Assembly: GCA_001910725.1 (NCBI GenBank)
Contig: MJGA01000001.1
Location: 372,001 to 436,000 of the forward strand
DNA: 64,000 nucleotides
Reading direction: 5' to 3'
DNA from: Phanerodontia chrysosporium
Taxonomy: Eukaryota; Basidiomycota; Agaricomycetes; Polyporales; Phanerochaetaceae
Made by a program: the position numbers and the translations under genes. The notes below the pieces were generated by a model. The model had not been told where the DNA came from and searched no databases. It saw only the letters and a program-made list of their open reading frames with translations. This document shows, piece by piece, positions 16,915 through 29,900 of the stretch. The stretch's first letter is position 1. Each line of letters begins with the position of its first letter.

Positions 16915-19734
16915 TTAGGCCAGACTACGCCACATGCCTACGAAGAAAGTGGTCAGCCACACTCACGCTAGGGAGAGCTCGGGAAAACGTACCTGCTCCG
17001 GGTATCTCGCTTTGCTTCTGCAGGATGTTCAGCGCGCGCTGCATCGACTTCCCAACCGCCTGCTCGTCCTTCTCCGGAGAGGCGCCAACTCGTCCTCTAC
17101 ATCGTCCTCGAAATCAAAGTCGAGCGCGCCCGGGTCGATGGAGCGCATCCTGTCGCGCTCACGGTAGGACGCGCGCCGCATCGCCTCCGTGGACATCTTG
17201 TTGAGCGACCCTGCGGGGTTAGAAGTCTTGAGGAACGGCGGGCGACCGAGCGGACCAATGGGTATAGGGAGAGACTTCGCTATGACCGTGCCTCCGGACC
17301 AATTGTCCACTGCCACCACATCAGTAAAGGCCGCACGGCACATGGGCGCATATACGCACCTCTGGCCTCGTCGTCTGGATTGCTCGAGTCAGTTGACTCA
17401 TCGTAGTACGCAGCCCGGTCGGCCGCCGAGCTGTCAGTCGCGGAGCTCTCGTCCTCCTCGGGGATCGCCTTGTGTTTGCCATCGTGCTTCTGCCTGTTGA
17501 CGAATGTGCGCCAGGCAGAGCTGTCTTTCCGCCACGCGCTCCGGTGGCTCGGCATGCTGGCCGCAACCAGGCGCAGGATTTCGGCTTCACGCGGGTCGGC
17601 GGGCTCGTCCTCCTCCTGCAACTCGCGCACTTCCTCCGTGACGTCACGCCGCTTCACGTCCCGTCTGCCGTCGGCGACAACACAGAATCTCGGATGTTTT
17701 GCGTGCGGTTACGGTCGTCAGCTGGCTTGTCCAGGGAGACAACGCGGCGCATCATCGAGGGCGCAGGGAGTGAGGCCGGGCGTAATGACGACAGTGACGA
17801 AGGCAAGCCGGAGTGGCTGGTGTGCCGGAAACGGTGTGGACGCCGTGCAAGACGAATGGGCTCCTGCACGGGCAATTCGGGCTGGGGTGGTGCCGGAGCT
17901 ACAGCGTCAGCTGTATCCGTCTCTGCGTCGATGGTCTCTCCCTCCATATCGAACACTTCCTCTGCAGGCACGGTTAGAACGGTTTTCGCGGGACAACATC
18001 GGGATACTTGCCTTCGGGCCTGTCGGCCTGCGGAGGAGGCGACTGGGGCGATGCATCTGCGATAGTGACCACATCTGGCTTGACATCGAACGTGACTTTC
18101 CTCTTCCCTTTCGTCGGCGTGGTCTGCTCTTTGGGCGGGCTGTGCTCCGGTACAGGCGAACCCGGCTCCTTGGTGGCAACCACATCTCCGTTCGTCTTCG
18201 GCTTTTTGATGGCGCTCTTGCCCGCCCGCGGCGACCGTCCGCGGGGCACGGTGCTGGTGCTGGGGCTGGGCACCTCGACATTGGAGTCCTCTTCCTCAGG
18301 CTCCTCCGCCACACTAGGCGGCGGGCGGACCTCAACATGTTGCGCGAGATCCATCATGTACTTGAAGCTAGTTGCGACATCGAGCGACTCGTCCATGTTC
18401 CTGCGGTGCGCCTCCCGAATTTCTGCTTCGCCGCTAATCGGGATGCCGAGCGTCTTGGAGGACGCCGTCGATGGCGAGTTCGTGCGCGGCACTCTTGTAG
18501 GCGACTTCGAAGATGTGCTCTTGGGCGGTGAGAGCTCCCGTTGGCGGTGCGCCATGGCGCCCTGTAGGTTAGACGTGGCAAGAGACGCAGACAGTGCGGA
18601 GGGTGCGGGTGCTGAGAGACGGCTCTGCCGCGGCGGGGGGCTCGGCGTCGGCACGAAATCCGTGACGCGAACAGAGGCAGCGGTGCCCCTGCCCCTACTG
18701 CTACTCCGCCGTGTCTTGAGCCGAATTCGTGGCGGCGCCGCAGTATCTTCTTCCTCGAACTTTTGCACGACACCCTTGAAGCGAGCCCAGAGACGCTCGA
18801 CGCTCTGCTTCAGCAAGGCTTCCTCCGCTTGGATAGCCGTTATTGTTTTCTGCAGCTCCCGCTTCATGTGCGCATCGCCTTCTGCGCGGAGCCGCTCGCT
18901 CTCCGCCGTTGCGCATGCCGCAAGGTGTGTAAACACTGGATGCGTCGGCGTGAACGGCGGTGGTGGAATCAGGTCCGGTAGGTGGGGCAGGAGCGTTTCT
19001 GGAATTTCTGGGCTGCTCGGGCGGGCTGACTGGGGCGGGGACAGGAACGCATGCGCCTCCTTGTTCGAGATGAAATCGCCAGAGGGCAAAAGCAGGCCAA
19101 AGATCTTCGAGTATTCTGGCGAAGCCTCTGCCTCCTCGATGGCCTTTCCAACCTGTGTGGCCCGGTCAGCGTCGGCTCGAGGAAATGCGCGGGGCGCCAC
19201 ATCCGGGCCACGTCGTCTGTTGACGCAACCTAAATTGTAGCAACACTCACCATGGCTTCCTGAGAGACCTCTATCCAGCCATCTGCGCTCTTCAGCACCT
19301 CATTTTCGACCCACTCGTCGGTGGGCAGCACAAGTCCCTCTCCACTTTCGACATCCGGCAAGATGGCCTGTGATATCCGATAAACGAGCGACTCGCAGAC
19401 GAGGCATGTGAGCGAGACGACGCGGACGGCTTCCGTCTTCTCGCCGGTCTTGCGCTCCGTGCGCGGGCCCTTGTTTCGGAGAGTGAGCTGGATGTGTGCC
19501 TGCGGTGCGATAAATGGGGGAAATCGGATGGGACCGCCCCGCCCGTCTGACTCAGTGTGCGTCCTCGCGAGAGAGCATGCGCGCACGTACGACGCTGACA
19601 CCGTCCTCGCCGACATAGACGGGTGTGTAGGCCCCGTCGAGGGGCTCCTGTGGCGGGCCGGGTGGGGCCTGCGCACGAATGCGCACGTTCAAACACTTGC
19701 AGGCGTAGGACGACTGCGGGCCGTTGTCGGCCAT
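16915..19734 (-). CDS. Long conserved-looking protein of unknown function
   Basis: A multi-exon minus-strand gene starting MADNGPQSSYACKCLNVRI (ATG 19734). The first 120 residues hold a CKC pair and, one exon on, SLTCLVCESLVY, which together could bind zinc. A middle part (YSKIFGLLLPSGDF, then a predicted helix EEALLKQSVERLWARF) precedes a long Ser/Pro/Lys-rich disordered region. The C-terminal third has SAWRKDSSAWRTFV, SLPIPIGPLGRP and KDEQAVGKSMQRALNIL before TAA 16917-16915. Introns are present near 19250-19200, 17970, 17690, 17345 and 16990. The frame breaks near 17083 (GCGCC then TCTCCGGAG), again a 1-nt loss. I know no function; nuclear or cytoskeletal roles would be guesses. Confidence 0.65.
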
Positions 19735-20245
19735 TTCAGGCTGTTTGCTGGTGGCAAGAATCTGCTGGCGAGCTCGAGCAAGTCGTAGCGCAGGAGACGT
19801 GCAGCGGCGTGCACTGCTGGAGGTGGTGGTTGTATGCAGGAAATGAAGTTGAGACAGGACGGCCGTCTGGAGTGCGTACCGAAATATCCAAAGTTTTACC
19901 ACGGCGGGCCCCGCGCCGGATTTGGGCAAGTGAGCTATCGCTCCCACCGCGCGCAGAGCCAGGCGAGGCAGTTGCGCACCGAATCCTCGAGTAGAAATGT
20001 ACTATTCCGTGCTGAGCTGTGCACCCCTGAATACAGGCATCACTGCAATCGCCCCCAGCTGACCCCTGCGCACACATCTCGCCATGTCTTTGATATCCGG
20101 CGCTGCGTTCGCGGACGCGCAGACTCCGTAAACATGCCAGCCCAACTGTCATCCCCACGAGTATCAGATGCCCTCCAGCCGAAAGGGGCCCTTGCTCCGG
20201 CCGCGGCCATAGCGACAGTGCCCATGCTCGAGGTAACGCCGTTCT

Positions 20246-22983
20246 CTACCTGTTCTTCTTGCTCTCCTTCCCATCCCCGCCCTCTTTCTCCGCAACAGTG
20301 TCGGCGTCAGACGCCATCACCTGACCGTACTCGTTCACCCGCTTGGGGTCAACCCGGTATATCCACCGCTATCGCGCAAGACGTGAGTATTCAGTCGCGG
20401 CAGGCCGTGTCGCAAGCCTACCTGATACAGGAAGATCAAAAAGACAACGTCGTCCCGGAAGCACGCCAGCCTGTGCAATATCGGCATCTTGATGCAGAAA
20501 CTGCAAATACGGCATCAGTCTACCCTGCCTATGCCGGACAGCTGAAGTACGCACGCAAAGAGATCGTCGACGACCGTAGACAGCGTCTTGTAGATCATCG
20601 CCTTCATCGGCATGTGCGCGACGCTCTGCCCCACCCCCAAAGTTAGCACAGGCTTGAAAGGCAATGACATGGGTGCTAACCTTGAGCTTGTAATTGATAA
20701 TAAGTTGGGGAACAAGCTGCGCCTATTGTAATCTTCTGTCAGCCACGGTTGCACACCAAGCTACAAGGACTTACGAAGCCAAACATGTAGACAAACGACG
20801 TCAGCGTGCTGATCACGAACGAGTACCACCCGCGGTGCGTCTCGTACAGCAGCGAGTACACAGAGTACGCCGCCAGGCACGGAATCGCAACATATGCGAC
20901 GTAACGGAACGCCAGCTTGTCATACCTGTGGGCAGTGCGTCAGTGGTGGGGTGCCGCATTACGCAAGAGCGCAACCTACTCCTGCGTCTTTTTCTCGTCC
21001 TCACTGAGGACGTGTTTGTCTAGGCCCCCTCTGTCAGCCCCGGAGTCTGCGGAGAAACGCTACAATTGCGGACCTTTGACCTCAATTTTGTATGGCAATA
21101 GCGAACCCGCGGGCGAAGGCACGACGCTTATGTCCACGGCTTTTGTGATCTGCGAACTCATTAGCGGCAAACGCGGGGAGAGTGCAACCCGACAATTACC
21201 TTCCACGCCTCAATGAGAACACCGATGCCTGATCCCATAAGGATCATCCAGCTGGTTTGCTCGTTATTGTCGATGAGGTACAATAAAATGATGATCTGGA
21301 CCACGACATTTGTGACGATCTGCGACGTAACGCTTCAGCATCCAGTGAGCAAACCCTCCGAGGCACCTGACATACCGTTCTAGACAATGCGGGAGTTGAG
21401 TTCGGGAGCTACACGACGATGCTGTGACGAACGTACCTAACCGAGACACCAGTGAGCTCCTCTTTCTTCCGCCAATGGGCAACGTCCGAACTGAATGCGA
21501 GGAACTCAAACCTGCGGCGCTTAGTCAGACTAGCCCCGGTAGGATACAACGTAAACTTACAGAACGTGCAGGATGCTCACGAGTGCAGTGAGGCCGAGGA
21601 ACCACGGGTTCGTCTCCACCAGCATTCGCTTGATCTCGTCCAGCTCCGCACCACTGGTAGCGCCTTGCTGCTTCGCAGCCTCTGCGAAGCTATGCGTCAT
21701 AGTGGCAAAAATCTGGAACTTCCAGTACGACATTGGCTGGAAGGTAATTTGCAGCGGGAGCACGGGCGTTGTTGTGTTGATCTCAATGTACTGAGAACGC
21801 AAGTGCCAGAAGTCGTTCGGGAAGATGATAGGCTTGTAGAAGCCCTTTGTACCTGTCTCATCGCGTTGCGGCAGGAGCTGCACATCTATCGTCGGGTGTC
21901 AGCATATGCGCTCGCTTTGAGACTGAATAAAGCTCACGCTGCAAGACAGGCGGAGGTAGCTGGTTAGCCGGGATGACGGCACCATCAGATACTAGGGCAA
22001 GGGTAAGGTTCTGTGGCAGTGTGAGTAAGTAGCATATCTGTCCAGTACATGACTTACCCTGTGCCAGTGCGACACAATGACATCTGCCTGGGGCTGATTG
22101 GAGATTAGCTTGATGTCAAGAAAAGTACGAATCCACCAAACATGCCTCTTCTTCGATATCGTCCTCTTCTTCGAGTTCAGGAGATTCTTCTCTTTGCGAA
22201 CTTTGGTCTTCGGCAGATATCTGGTCAGCACTGAAATCCTAGGTCAAAGTATGCACGGACAGCGGCGAATATGCTACGCACGCTTTCTGGCATGGTGGAC
22301 AGAGTCGAGGTCGAACTTGGGATTCTTGGGGTCAGGGCTCGCTCCATTCCTGCACAGGAAGATATCGGCCCACATAGAGCCATTGTGCTGAACAGACTAC
22401 AACACAGTCAAGCATGGTTCTGTGTAGGCGAGAAGGTACATACCTCTGGAAGGCGCACATCATATTCAACAACCCTGTGGTCGTTCCAATCTCCGAACGT
22501 GATGTTATCCCATACGAAGTGCGGAAGATCTTCTTGGTGCGCGTAGAATACGCCAGTCGGATGTGGAGAAGTAGTGAGATAGACGTGCATAGAGAGGGGA
22601 TTCCGAGAGGCCATGCAGGAAATGCTTGAGTCATGACCGGTGCAGGCGCAGCCCCTGGGGAGGCGGTCCCTGTAGGAGGGCCGGGCGTGACTTGTGCTTG
22701 AGGCGGCGGAGCCTGCGGTGTAGTCTTGGACGCGAAGAATCTGGTGGCTGCGACAAGGTCAGCATGAGGAACATTCAGATACAGCACCTTTGACGAACCA
22801 ACTTGCATCACGACCCAAGCCAAGAACATTTGCTATAGTGAGGTGAGCATTCGCGCTTTCGCTCAACAACGGGTAAACTCGCCTTGAGGATGCCCGTGAT
22901 GTTACCCCATGGGGACTCCTCGTTCTGTTGAGCAGCTGCGGGAGCAGCATTCGCTGCCCGTGCTGGGCTGCTGGGGTAGCCAT
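20246..22983 (-). CDS. CLPTM1 family transmembrane protein
   Basis: Matches the cleft lip and palate transmembrane protein 1 family (ER/plasma-membrane multi-span proteins). Signature stretches are SPWGNITGILK, FASKTT, a Lys/Arg-rich KVRKEKNLLNSKKR loop, FYKPIIFPNDFWHLR, VLPLQITFQPMSYWKFQ, EFLAFSSDVAHWRKKEE, SWMILMGSGIGVLIEAWK, SEDEKKTQEYDKLAFRYV, HRGWYSFVISTLTSFVYM and HMPMKAMIYKTLSTVVDDL. The last cluster forms the C-terminal membrane bundle. Over ten exons; stop TAG at 20248-20246 after a hydrophilic Lys-rich tail. Two oddities: ATG 22983 is one base out of frame with the body (GGGG run near 22973 looks one short), and the next intron (22882-22833) has a GC donor, GCGAGT. Human members influence trafficking of receptors; the fungal role is unclear. 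Confidence 0.85.
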
Positions 22984-23083
22984 GCTTGCTACGCTGCACG
23001 CTTGTCGTGACGGTCAGGGACAAAGTCGCTGGCACTTTGCTGCACGCCCAGCGCCCAGCAGCGTCCGAGCGTCTGCAGAGCGG

Positions 23084-23804
23084 GGTACGCGCCACGTGGG
23101 GTTGCGATAACCCACGTGGGTCGCTGCGCCCAACTAAATTGTCCCTGCGACGGGCCTGCAGTGCACGTCTGAATTGTGAACAGCTTCAGGCACGCATCTT
23201 CATATCGATTGGGGACGACTGTATGCTCCGAGTGGGTCAGGATGTACCTTGTAAGTTCCCAGACGACGGTAGCGTCGTTGTTGGAGAAGAGTTATGTAAA
23301 CATCATGCTACATACTGTACTCCTTTGAGGACGCGGAATTGTTTGAAAAAGTCATATCACAACACGGGACCCTCCTCGAGGATAAATAGCTAAAGCAAAG
23401 TACTAAGAAGTTCTGTAAATTCAAGGTATACAGACCCAAAGTAAAACGCCACAATGTCGGCGCCTCTCGCCACGTGGTGCTTCTACCGTTCTCCGAGTCC
23501 GACGGTTCTTCCACAGGTGCTCCCAGCCTATAATTGTAACAGCTAGACCAGACGAGACTTGCATGGTAGACAGTATACGTATACAAGGCAAGAAGGTTAG
23601 TCGATGTCGTATGACGCGTCAAGTCCTCCTATTCCATAGAAACAGTGACGCACAGTCACCTGACAATTGCGACTCCGAACAAATGCAGGTCACCGAATAC
23701 TGCAGACGGTGACTTGCTTGAAATACCTATGGGTACATGAACCGCACTCAAGCTTGACATACTCCTCCCATCAGCATCAGTTGACAGTCACCGCGGAGCT
23801 CATC
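23084..23804. other. Intergenic region with no gene seen
   Basis: Between the CLPTM1 start and the esterase-like locus I see only short frames without motifs on either strand. It should contain both upstream regions; no strong TATA element stands out. Confidence 0.45.
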
Positions 23805-25006
23805 ATGACGACAGACATACCTGGAGATGAACAGTTGCAACCACTGGCATATGAGAGAAGCTCGAACGGTGCAAGTCGGGATTCCTCTCTCTGTCGAACG
23901 CAGTCCCAATGCACATCGTCAAACTGTGAGTCCTGACGTGATGAAAACTATCGTTCGCTTGATGGTCGCCTTGTCACAGCTCCAGGCTCGTTCGAGTTTG
24001 CTGTATCCAAGTCGCACTGGCAGGGGCTCGAACATATCTCGAGACTCATAGTCTTGTGAGACTTTACTCACCAGCGACTGGTTCTACTCATTGAACGAGT
24101 AATAGTGGCGACTCATTCTGTCGCTTTGGCGACGAAAATACCTGGGCAAGCACCCCTGTTTTCTTGTGCGTGGTCCAACAGCTTATGCATGGTTGCTTTA
24201 GCTATCTCACTTCTTACAATCAATAAATCGCGGGAGACAGGCAAAGAACGGTTGGAGGCCAGCAACTACGCGTCCCCCGGAAGCACGGTAGAAGACGACC
24301 TTGCTGATCAACTCAACGCCTTCTTCAAGCATTACCCCAAGAAGAGCTGTCCAGAGTCAACGCCGTCCTTGGACCCTAATAGCACGCTATACAGTGCGTC
24401 GCCTTCATGTCACGATGCGCATCATTCCCTCTTTCTCACGTTCCGCATAGTCTTTTGCCTTGGGATTAACGACTGCAGGTGAGGTCATGTGCAACATGCT
24501 TACTTGGACAGCTCATAAGAATCTTCACGCCTAGCCGGACGGATATTGACGACCTCGAGGAGCTTGTTAATCAGCTATTTGAGGACGGATTGGACGATGT
24601 TTTCGTGAAGGCAGGTGGCAGGAATTTCTTGCTCATTGACGTGCCGCCAAAGGACCGTTCTCCTGGCGGTGCGCCCTGAAACACTATGACTGGCACAGAA
24701 GCAGCTCTGACGCGGCGCGACAGCTCGTGCCGTCGAAGAACCAGACTGGGCGCGCGATACTCGACGTGGAACAGGCTACTGCGCCACCGTGCAGAGGCGT
24801 TCGCAGCAGACAGCCCACAGGCGTCGCTCTTCCTCTTCTCGTCGTACAAGGTCGTCACCAGCATTCTGGACGATCCCGCGGAGTACGACTTCTCTGAGGA
24901 CGACGTGGACGACGTTGGCGCTATCTGGCTGGACGAGCTGCATCTGTCAAGCGAGGTGCATCAGGTCATCGCGGAAGAGCTTGTAGAGGCTTTCGAGAAC
25001 TTGTAG
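23805..25006 (+). pseudogene. GDSL/SGNH esterase (CE16-like) with a damaged N-terminal half
   Basis: Family members are secreted or cytosolic carbohydrate/acetyl esterases. The C-terminal half is good: TLYIFCLGINDCSRTDI (block with GxND), ELVNQLFEDGLDDVFVKAGG, FLLIDVPPKDRSP, WNRLLRHRAEAFA and LDELHLSSEVH with the catalytic Asp and His. Introns at about 24394-24450 and 24478-24533 restore the frame there. The N-terminal half has SKSHWQGLEHISRLIVL, but where FGDSYS with the nucleophilic Ser should follow the DNA reads GTCTTGTGAGACTTTACTCA, with a stop and frame changes, and the next 150 nt have further stops. No complete signal peptide is visible. I read it as a decayed gene; heavy assembly error is the alternative. 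Confidence 0.6.
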
Positions 25007-25090
25007 TCGACGATCGTCATTGGAACTCTTGTGAGAGGATATCACCACTGGGACCTTCATAAAGTACAATACAGGTATGCGCCAAGGTAA

Positions 25091-26416
25091 TCAGTACCAG
25101 ATGTCCAAATGTAGCGTTCGAATCATTTGCTCAGAGCTTAGCAGTAGGTGTTGACCAGGGCGAACGCTGAATTCTAGCCTCGGGAAGTGCACATGGAAGG
25201 TGCCCGCCTTGCCCTTGACTTCAATGACAGACTCTTCTCGGTTCAGTGCCAGAAGTGGTCCAGACGTAGGGATCCGTCCTGGTAGACGAGCCTAGATTAG
25301 CCATGCGAAGATATACGTGTAGCATAGGCATACCGCTGTCCAAAGGCATGATCGACACCACTTCACCCAACTTGACTCCCAGTCGCGCACCCTCGGCAGC
25401 CTCGAAGCCAATTGCCTTCACGTCCTCATGTGAGGACGATGCAATCACCTTTGCAGCTTCATCGGCAGTAAGCTTGTCGAAGGCTGCTACGCCTTTCTTC
25501 TCTGCCTCGCTCAAGTGTTTGGCTACGCGATCCAACCACTGCTCCCAGTCGTCAGTATTTCACAGAATCGAAGACGATGCGCGACATACAGCAAGTGTCT
25601 TGGGAAGCTTTCAGGGCTGAAGATCTCCTTGAGATGCTTGAACTGCTTCATCCAGGAGCAGAATAGTTGTCCCGAGATGTCCACGAGACCAATACTCTCC
25701 GTGTCCAGCAACCACTGCCGCCCGTCCGCGAGCTGTTCCTCCAACATAGCCTGCACATCCAAATCAGCCCTCGCTGGGTCGACCAAGGCGACGCGTGCCA
25801 CGCACCAAATGCGTCGCGATCGCGCTGCTGCGCATGCCCTGCCCCTCCGCGATGGCCTTCGCGTCGATCTTGCCGCCGAAGAACGCCTCGCGGTCCGCCA
25901 GGAACTTCTGGTCGAACTTCGCGTACGGCAGGCTGTCCGCGGCGAGCCGGAAGAGCACGCCGTCTGCCCAGTAGCGGCTGAACAGGCGTGCGAGCGCGCC
26001 GTCGGTGCGCCCGCCGCCCGCGCGCGGCGGAAAGAGCGTGTTGAAGCCCGCCGACGCGGGGAAGCGCCGCTCGAGCGCGGACGCGATGAGGCTGGTGTCG
26101 CAGTAGATGTCATTACCGACAGCGAGGATGGGGATCCGTCGGTACGTCAGGCCGAGCAGCTCTGTGATCTCGGGGCGTGGGAGCTGCATCGCGACCTGCC
26201 AGCGGGAGAGGCTTCAGGTCCGTCCGTGGAGGAGGGCTATGGCTATGGGGGACGTACTGCGACACGCTTGTGCGGGATGCCCTTCACGAGGAGCATGTTC
26301 TTGACCTTGTTCGCAAAGGGCGACGCATCATAGCTGGTGGCCTGGAGTGAGTGCTTGACTCTGAACTGAACGGGTTCTGCAACGTACTGGTACAACACAA
26401 CCGGCACCTTCGTCAT
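25091..26416 (-). CDS. Glutathione S-transferase-like protein
   Basis: The N-terminal thioredoxin-like GST domain shows VPVVLYQY then DASPFANKVKNMLLVKGIPHK, and RIPILAVGNDIYCDTSLI, the segment that binds glutathione's gamma-glutamyl part. A helical C-terminal region follows (FSRYWADGVLFRLAADSL, FLADREAFFGGKIDA, LADGRQWLLDTESIGLVD), then a beta-type extension (EGARLGVKLGEVVSIMP, KAGTFHVHFPRLEFSVRP). Fungi have such extended GSTs. ATG 26416 is the first good start. One frame break near 25253 (between SLRLDH and LALNREES) looks like a lost base, and the first intron near 26395-26340 has no clean donor/acceptor pair in phase. The end is taken as TGA 25093-25091. Convergent with the esterase locus, 84 bp apart. 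Confidence 0.72.
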
Positions 26417-26981
26417 GGCTTCCAATCAGCTTCTGGGCACGCGAGCGTATGGTAGAGTCGGAGGCAGCGTCGCACTGCACTGCGGTAGTGTTGGTCGAGG
26501 GCGAAGTCGTACTGAATAGCCATGTGCTCCTATATACTGTCCTTGCGGCTCCAGGACAGATGATGGGACATGTCGAAGGTCGGAATCCGGCCGCAAACGC
26601 GATCAAGGCGCGCCGGCGAATCACAGACCTGGCGTCGCTCCCACACCCTGACCGCCGTGCGCTCAGAAGAGTCGTATTTCTTTGATTTGGCTAGTGAGAG
26701 TGATGACGACAATGAGAGAGAGAGATAGAGAGGAAGGAGCAGGACGTGAATGATGCGAGAGTCCATAGTGTGCGACGAAACATCGGGAAACGGTTTTACG
26801 ACGAGCTAGGATAAGCGACCGACGACATCTCCATTTACATAGCAAAGATTAACAAACGACGACCATGCGCGGGGGTGCGGGAGACTCGAAGGTATGTCAA
26901 TTAATGTCCCAATGCGAGGTATCCCTGTATTAAAAAGAGCGGAGTGGAATGTAAAAAGCATCATGATTGGGTCGTGGTCGC
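26417..26981. other. Spacer between GST start and chitin synthase stop
   Basis: No gene seen. It contains a GA-rich simple repeat (GAGAGAGAGA-type, about 26724-26745), the presumed promoter of the GST gene and the 3' UTR of the chitin synthase gene. Confidence 0.5.
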
Positions 26982-29900
26982 TTAGTTCCTGCGGCAGAAG
27001 CGGAACAGGTTGCGCTTGAAGAAGTACCACAAGCACTATTGAACGTCGCGTGAGCACATCAGCGCGACAACGACAGCGTATCACACTTACCCCTGAGAAG
27101 CGCACGGCCGCGAGACCGAACGTCGAGTACAGGATGACTGAGAAGTAGATGTTCTGCTTGTGGTGAAGCGCCGCTTGATCGGCAGCCTCGTCGTTACTTG
27201 GCAGACCGTTGAGGTTCTCGATGGCGACCGCAAGACCCGCGTTGGTGAGCATCCAGAACGCGACAAGTCGTGTACGGAAGGTCCTATTCTCGTCGTCCAT
27301 GGTTGGCTTCTCGATCTCCTCCTTGACTTCGAGCTTTGTGACCGCGCGAGTGACAGTCTCCTTGAAGTGCGCCTCAAGATCTTCCTTGTTTCGTGTCGCT
27401 TCCTCGACAACAGCAGTGTCCTCGCTCTTGCTCTTCTTCGAGTTTACAGACGGCAGGGCTTCAGCCTTGTCACTTCCTTTGGTACCCCACGAGACATCGT
27501 GCAAGTTGCAGAACGCGTAGACGTTAAGTACGTTCGTGAAACTCGGGGCCAGGCAGAGGTATTGGAAGAAGCTCGTGAACATGTGCCAGGGGTCACGCTG
27601 GAGACGATTAATAACTTCATCGGCAATAAACTGAGAAACACTTACGTAGAGGAATGACGCGATGAAGTAGATACCGAACGTTGATACTGCAGCAGCGATC
27701 AGGGCACCAACGGGACCGCCCAGGAACGTGTGGATTTTTTGCATAGTGCTCAAGCCTTTGAGCAGATTGGGGATGTTCGCAAAGGCCTTGACAGTCAGGT
27801 AGAACGAACAGACCAGGAGGTAGACTGCGAGGATAGCATATACCCTGTACGTGCGAGATCAGTTGATGATGAGACAGGCGCACTTTAGGAGGCACTTACC
27901 ATAGCGTTAGGGCATATGCTGCACGTTCACCCTTTGGTCTGTTACCAAGCGCAAGGATGAATTGCAGGGCCAAGAATGCGAGATATATCCATTTGAGAGC
28001 CAGGTTAATCCAATGTGTCTGCGAGAACGTGAGGCTCCAATTCACTCTGCATAGATATCTGCACGTACCACCGCCTTTGTGCCGAAGAAGGGATCCTGAT
28101 CCGCGACAAGGTCGATAATGATACTGAACGTCAACCAAATGTTTGCCAGAGAGAACCATGAGAAAACGAGAGAGAAGATGTTGTACTGTTGCACGCGATG
28201 AGCATCACAGTCAACGGGAAGAGGGCGCTGAGGACATACAAGTGCTTGTACGTGGAAGAAGAACATCCGAATGATTCCGTGTCCCGATCTATAGAGCTTG
28301 AAGAAGTTGACGATGGCGTACTGCATATCACGAGATCAGACAGCGAGCGTCGAAGAGAATCGCTGAGTTACGCACCACTGACGCGGCGAACGAACCGTTC
28401 AACCAACGCCTGCGCTGGCCAATAAGCTCAGGAGCCGACTCGGGCACATCAGTCTCGGCCTTCGAGGGTTTGACGTATGTGAGCGTCCACCGTTCGTTGG
28501 CCTTCGCGACAAGCTCGAAACAGAGGATACGATCCTCAGCCAAGAACATGTTCTTCGTGAAGATGTTCATGCCGTAGATACCCTTAGGTCCCAAGCGATC
28601 CGCGAGCGAGTGGTCACCGTGGAAATACTGTTCGAGTGGCCGGCCGAGGATAGCGCGGAACCGGTACGCCGAGAATGCACCAGGCAACACTGAGACATAA
28701 CCGAAACTACTCTCCAGAGGCTTGTCTGTATGCCGGATTGTCAAGATCCAAGGCAGCGGATACAGTTGCAGGTATGACGTACCGAGAATGTTTGACATCT
28801 TGTACTCGAAGTTCTGCGCCGCGACGAGCGGGTTCAGAAGCTTCTTACCACCCTCAATCATGGCGTGAATTTCTCCACAGCATCCACCGAGGTTGGGGTC
28901 GTTGTAGAAGGCTTCCCAGAGGTAGTAGATAGACTTGCGCCCGGGCTTGGTACCGGCATCAATGAGGACACAGATCTCCGGCTGGGAAAAGCGGGGTATG
29001 AGCACCGCAACGTCATGACGTGCCAAACGTCGTTACCTCAAGCATCTTGCCAATCGCGTTGAACAGCCATCGGTGCGAGTTGATCTTCTTTTGGTTCTTT
29101 GCTTTGATGACCAGGATGATTTGCACCGGGACGAGGTTGTTGGGATCTTCTCCCTGGGGAACCACCAGTTGCGGTGTCGCGTCCACTGACAGCTGAGTCG
29201 TGTACTGCGGAGCGGTGAGCACCGCCCATCACCACTCGAGCACTGCACTGTCTCACCTCGAAGATGTGTGCGACCGTGTCCTTTCCGTCAACCTGCTTCT
29301 TCATGACACCATCCTGGTAGACACCAACAGTTGCCAAGATATCCAGCACCGTCTTGTCCATAGGCTCGAGACCATCGATAATCAGCGCGACCGTGATCTT
29401 TTGCCATCCAGGCACACCCTCCTCTGCACTGCGACGCCAGTACTTGGACTGCTTTGTCTTGCAGATATCTCGGATGTTAAGCATGACACCGTGCAGGGTA
29501 CGCGCGTACAGGATCTTGTCCTCGTTGTAGGACGTGACGGCAATCAACAGCTCCGTCTGGCGGTTGTACAGCTTTGTGCGCAGCGAGTAACCATTCGCCT
29601 CGGTGAAGTCGTCGGGGTCGCATGTCGCGGCTGTGTACCGCATATGGCTAGACAATCAGGCGTATTAGAGTTGACACGCCGGCGCGCCCAGTAAGCTGCG
29701 TGTCACTCACGAGAACTCCGTCGTGCGCACACTCTGCGTCCATTTCGCCTCGATGGCGCTGTACACGGGCGTGGGCACCTGGTATTCCGTGATGAAGTTA
29801 CCCTTGGTCAGTTTGACCTTGCGGGTGACACCACGCTTGATGGTCTGTCTACGTCTCCAGGCCGACTCGACGCCTCCACTCGACGAAGATGCGACCGACG

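Noticed and set aside
18008..19240. 410-codon open frame on the + strand
   Set aside because: Exact antisense of the long exon of the minus-strand gene 16915-19734, whose exon/intron structure and motifs are coherent. The antisense text is low-complexity.
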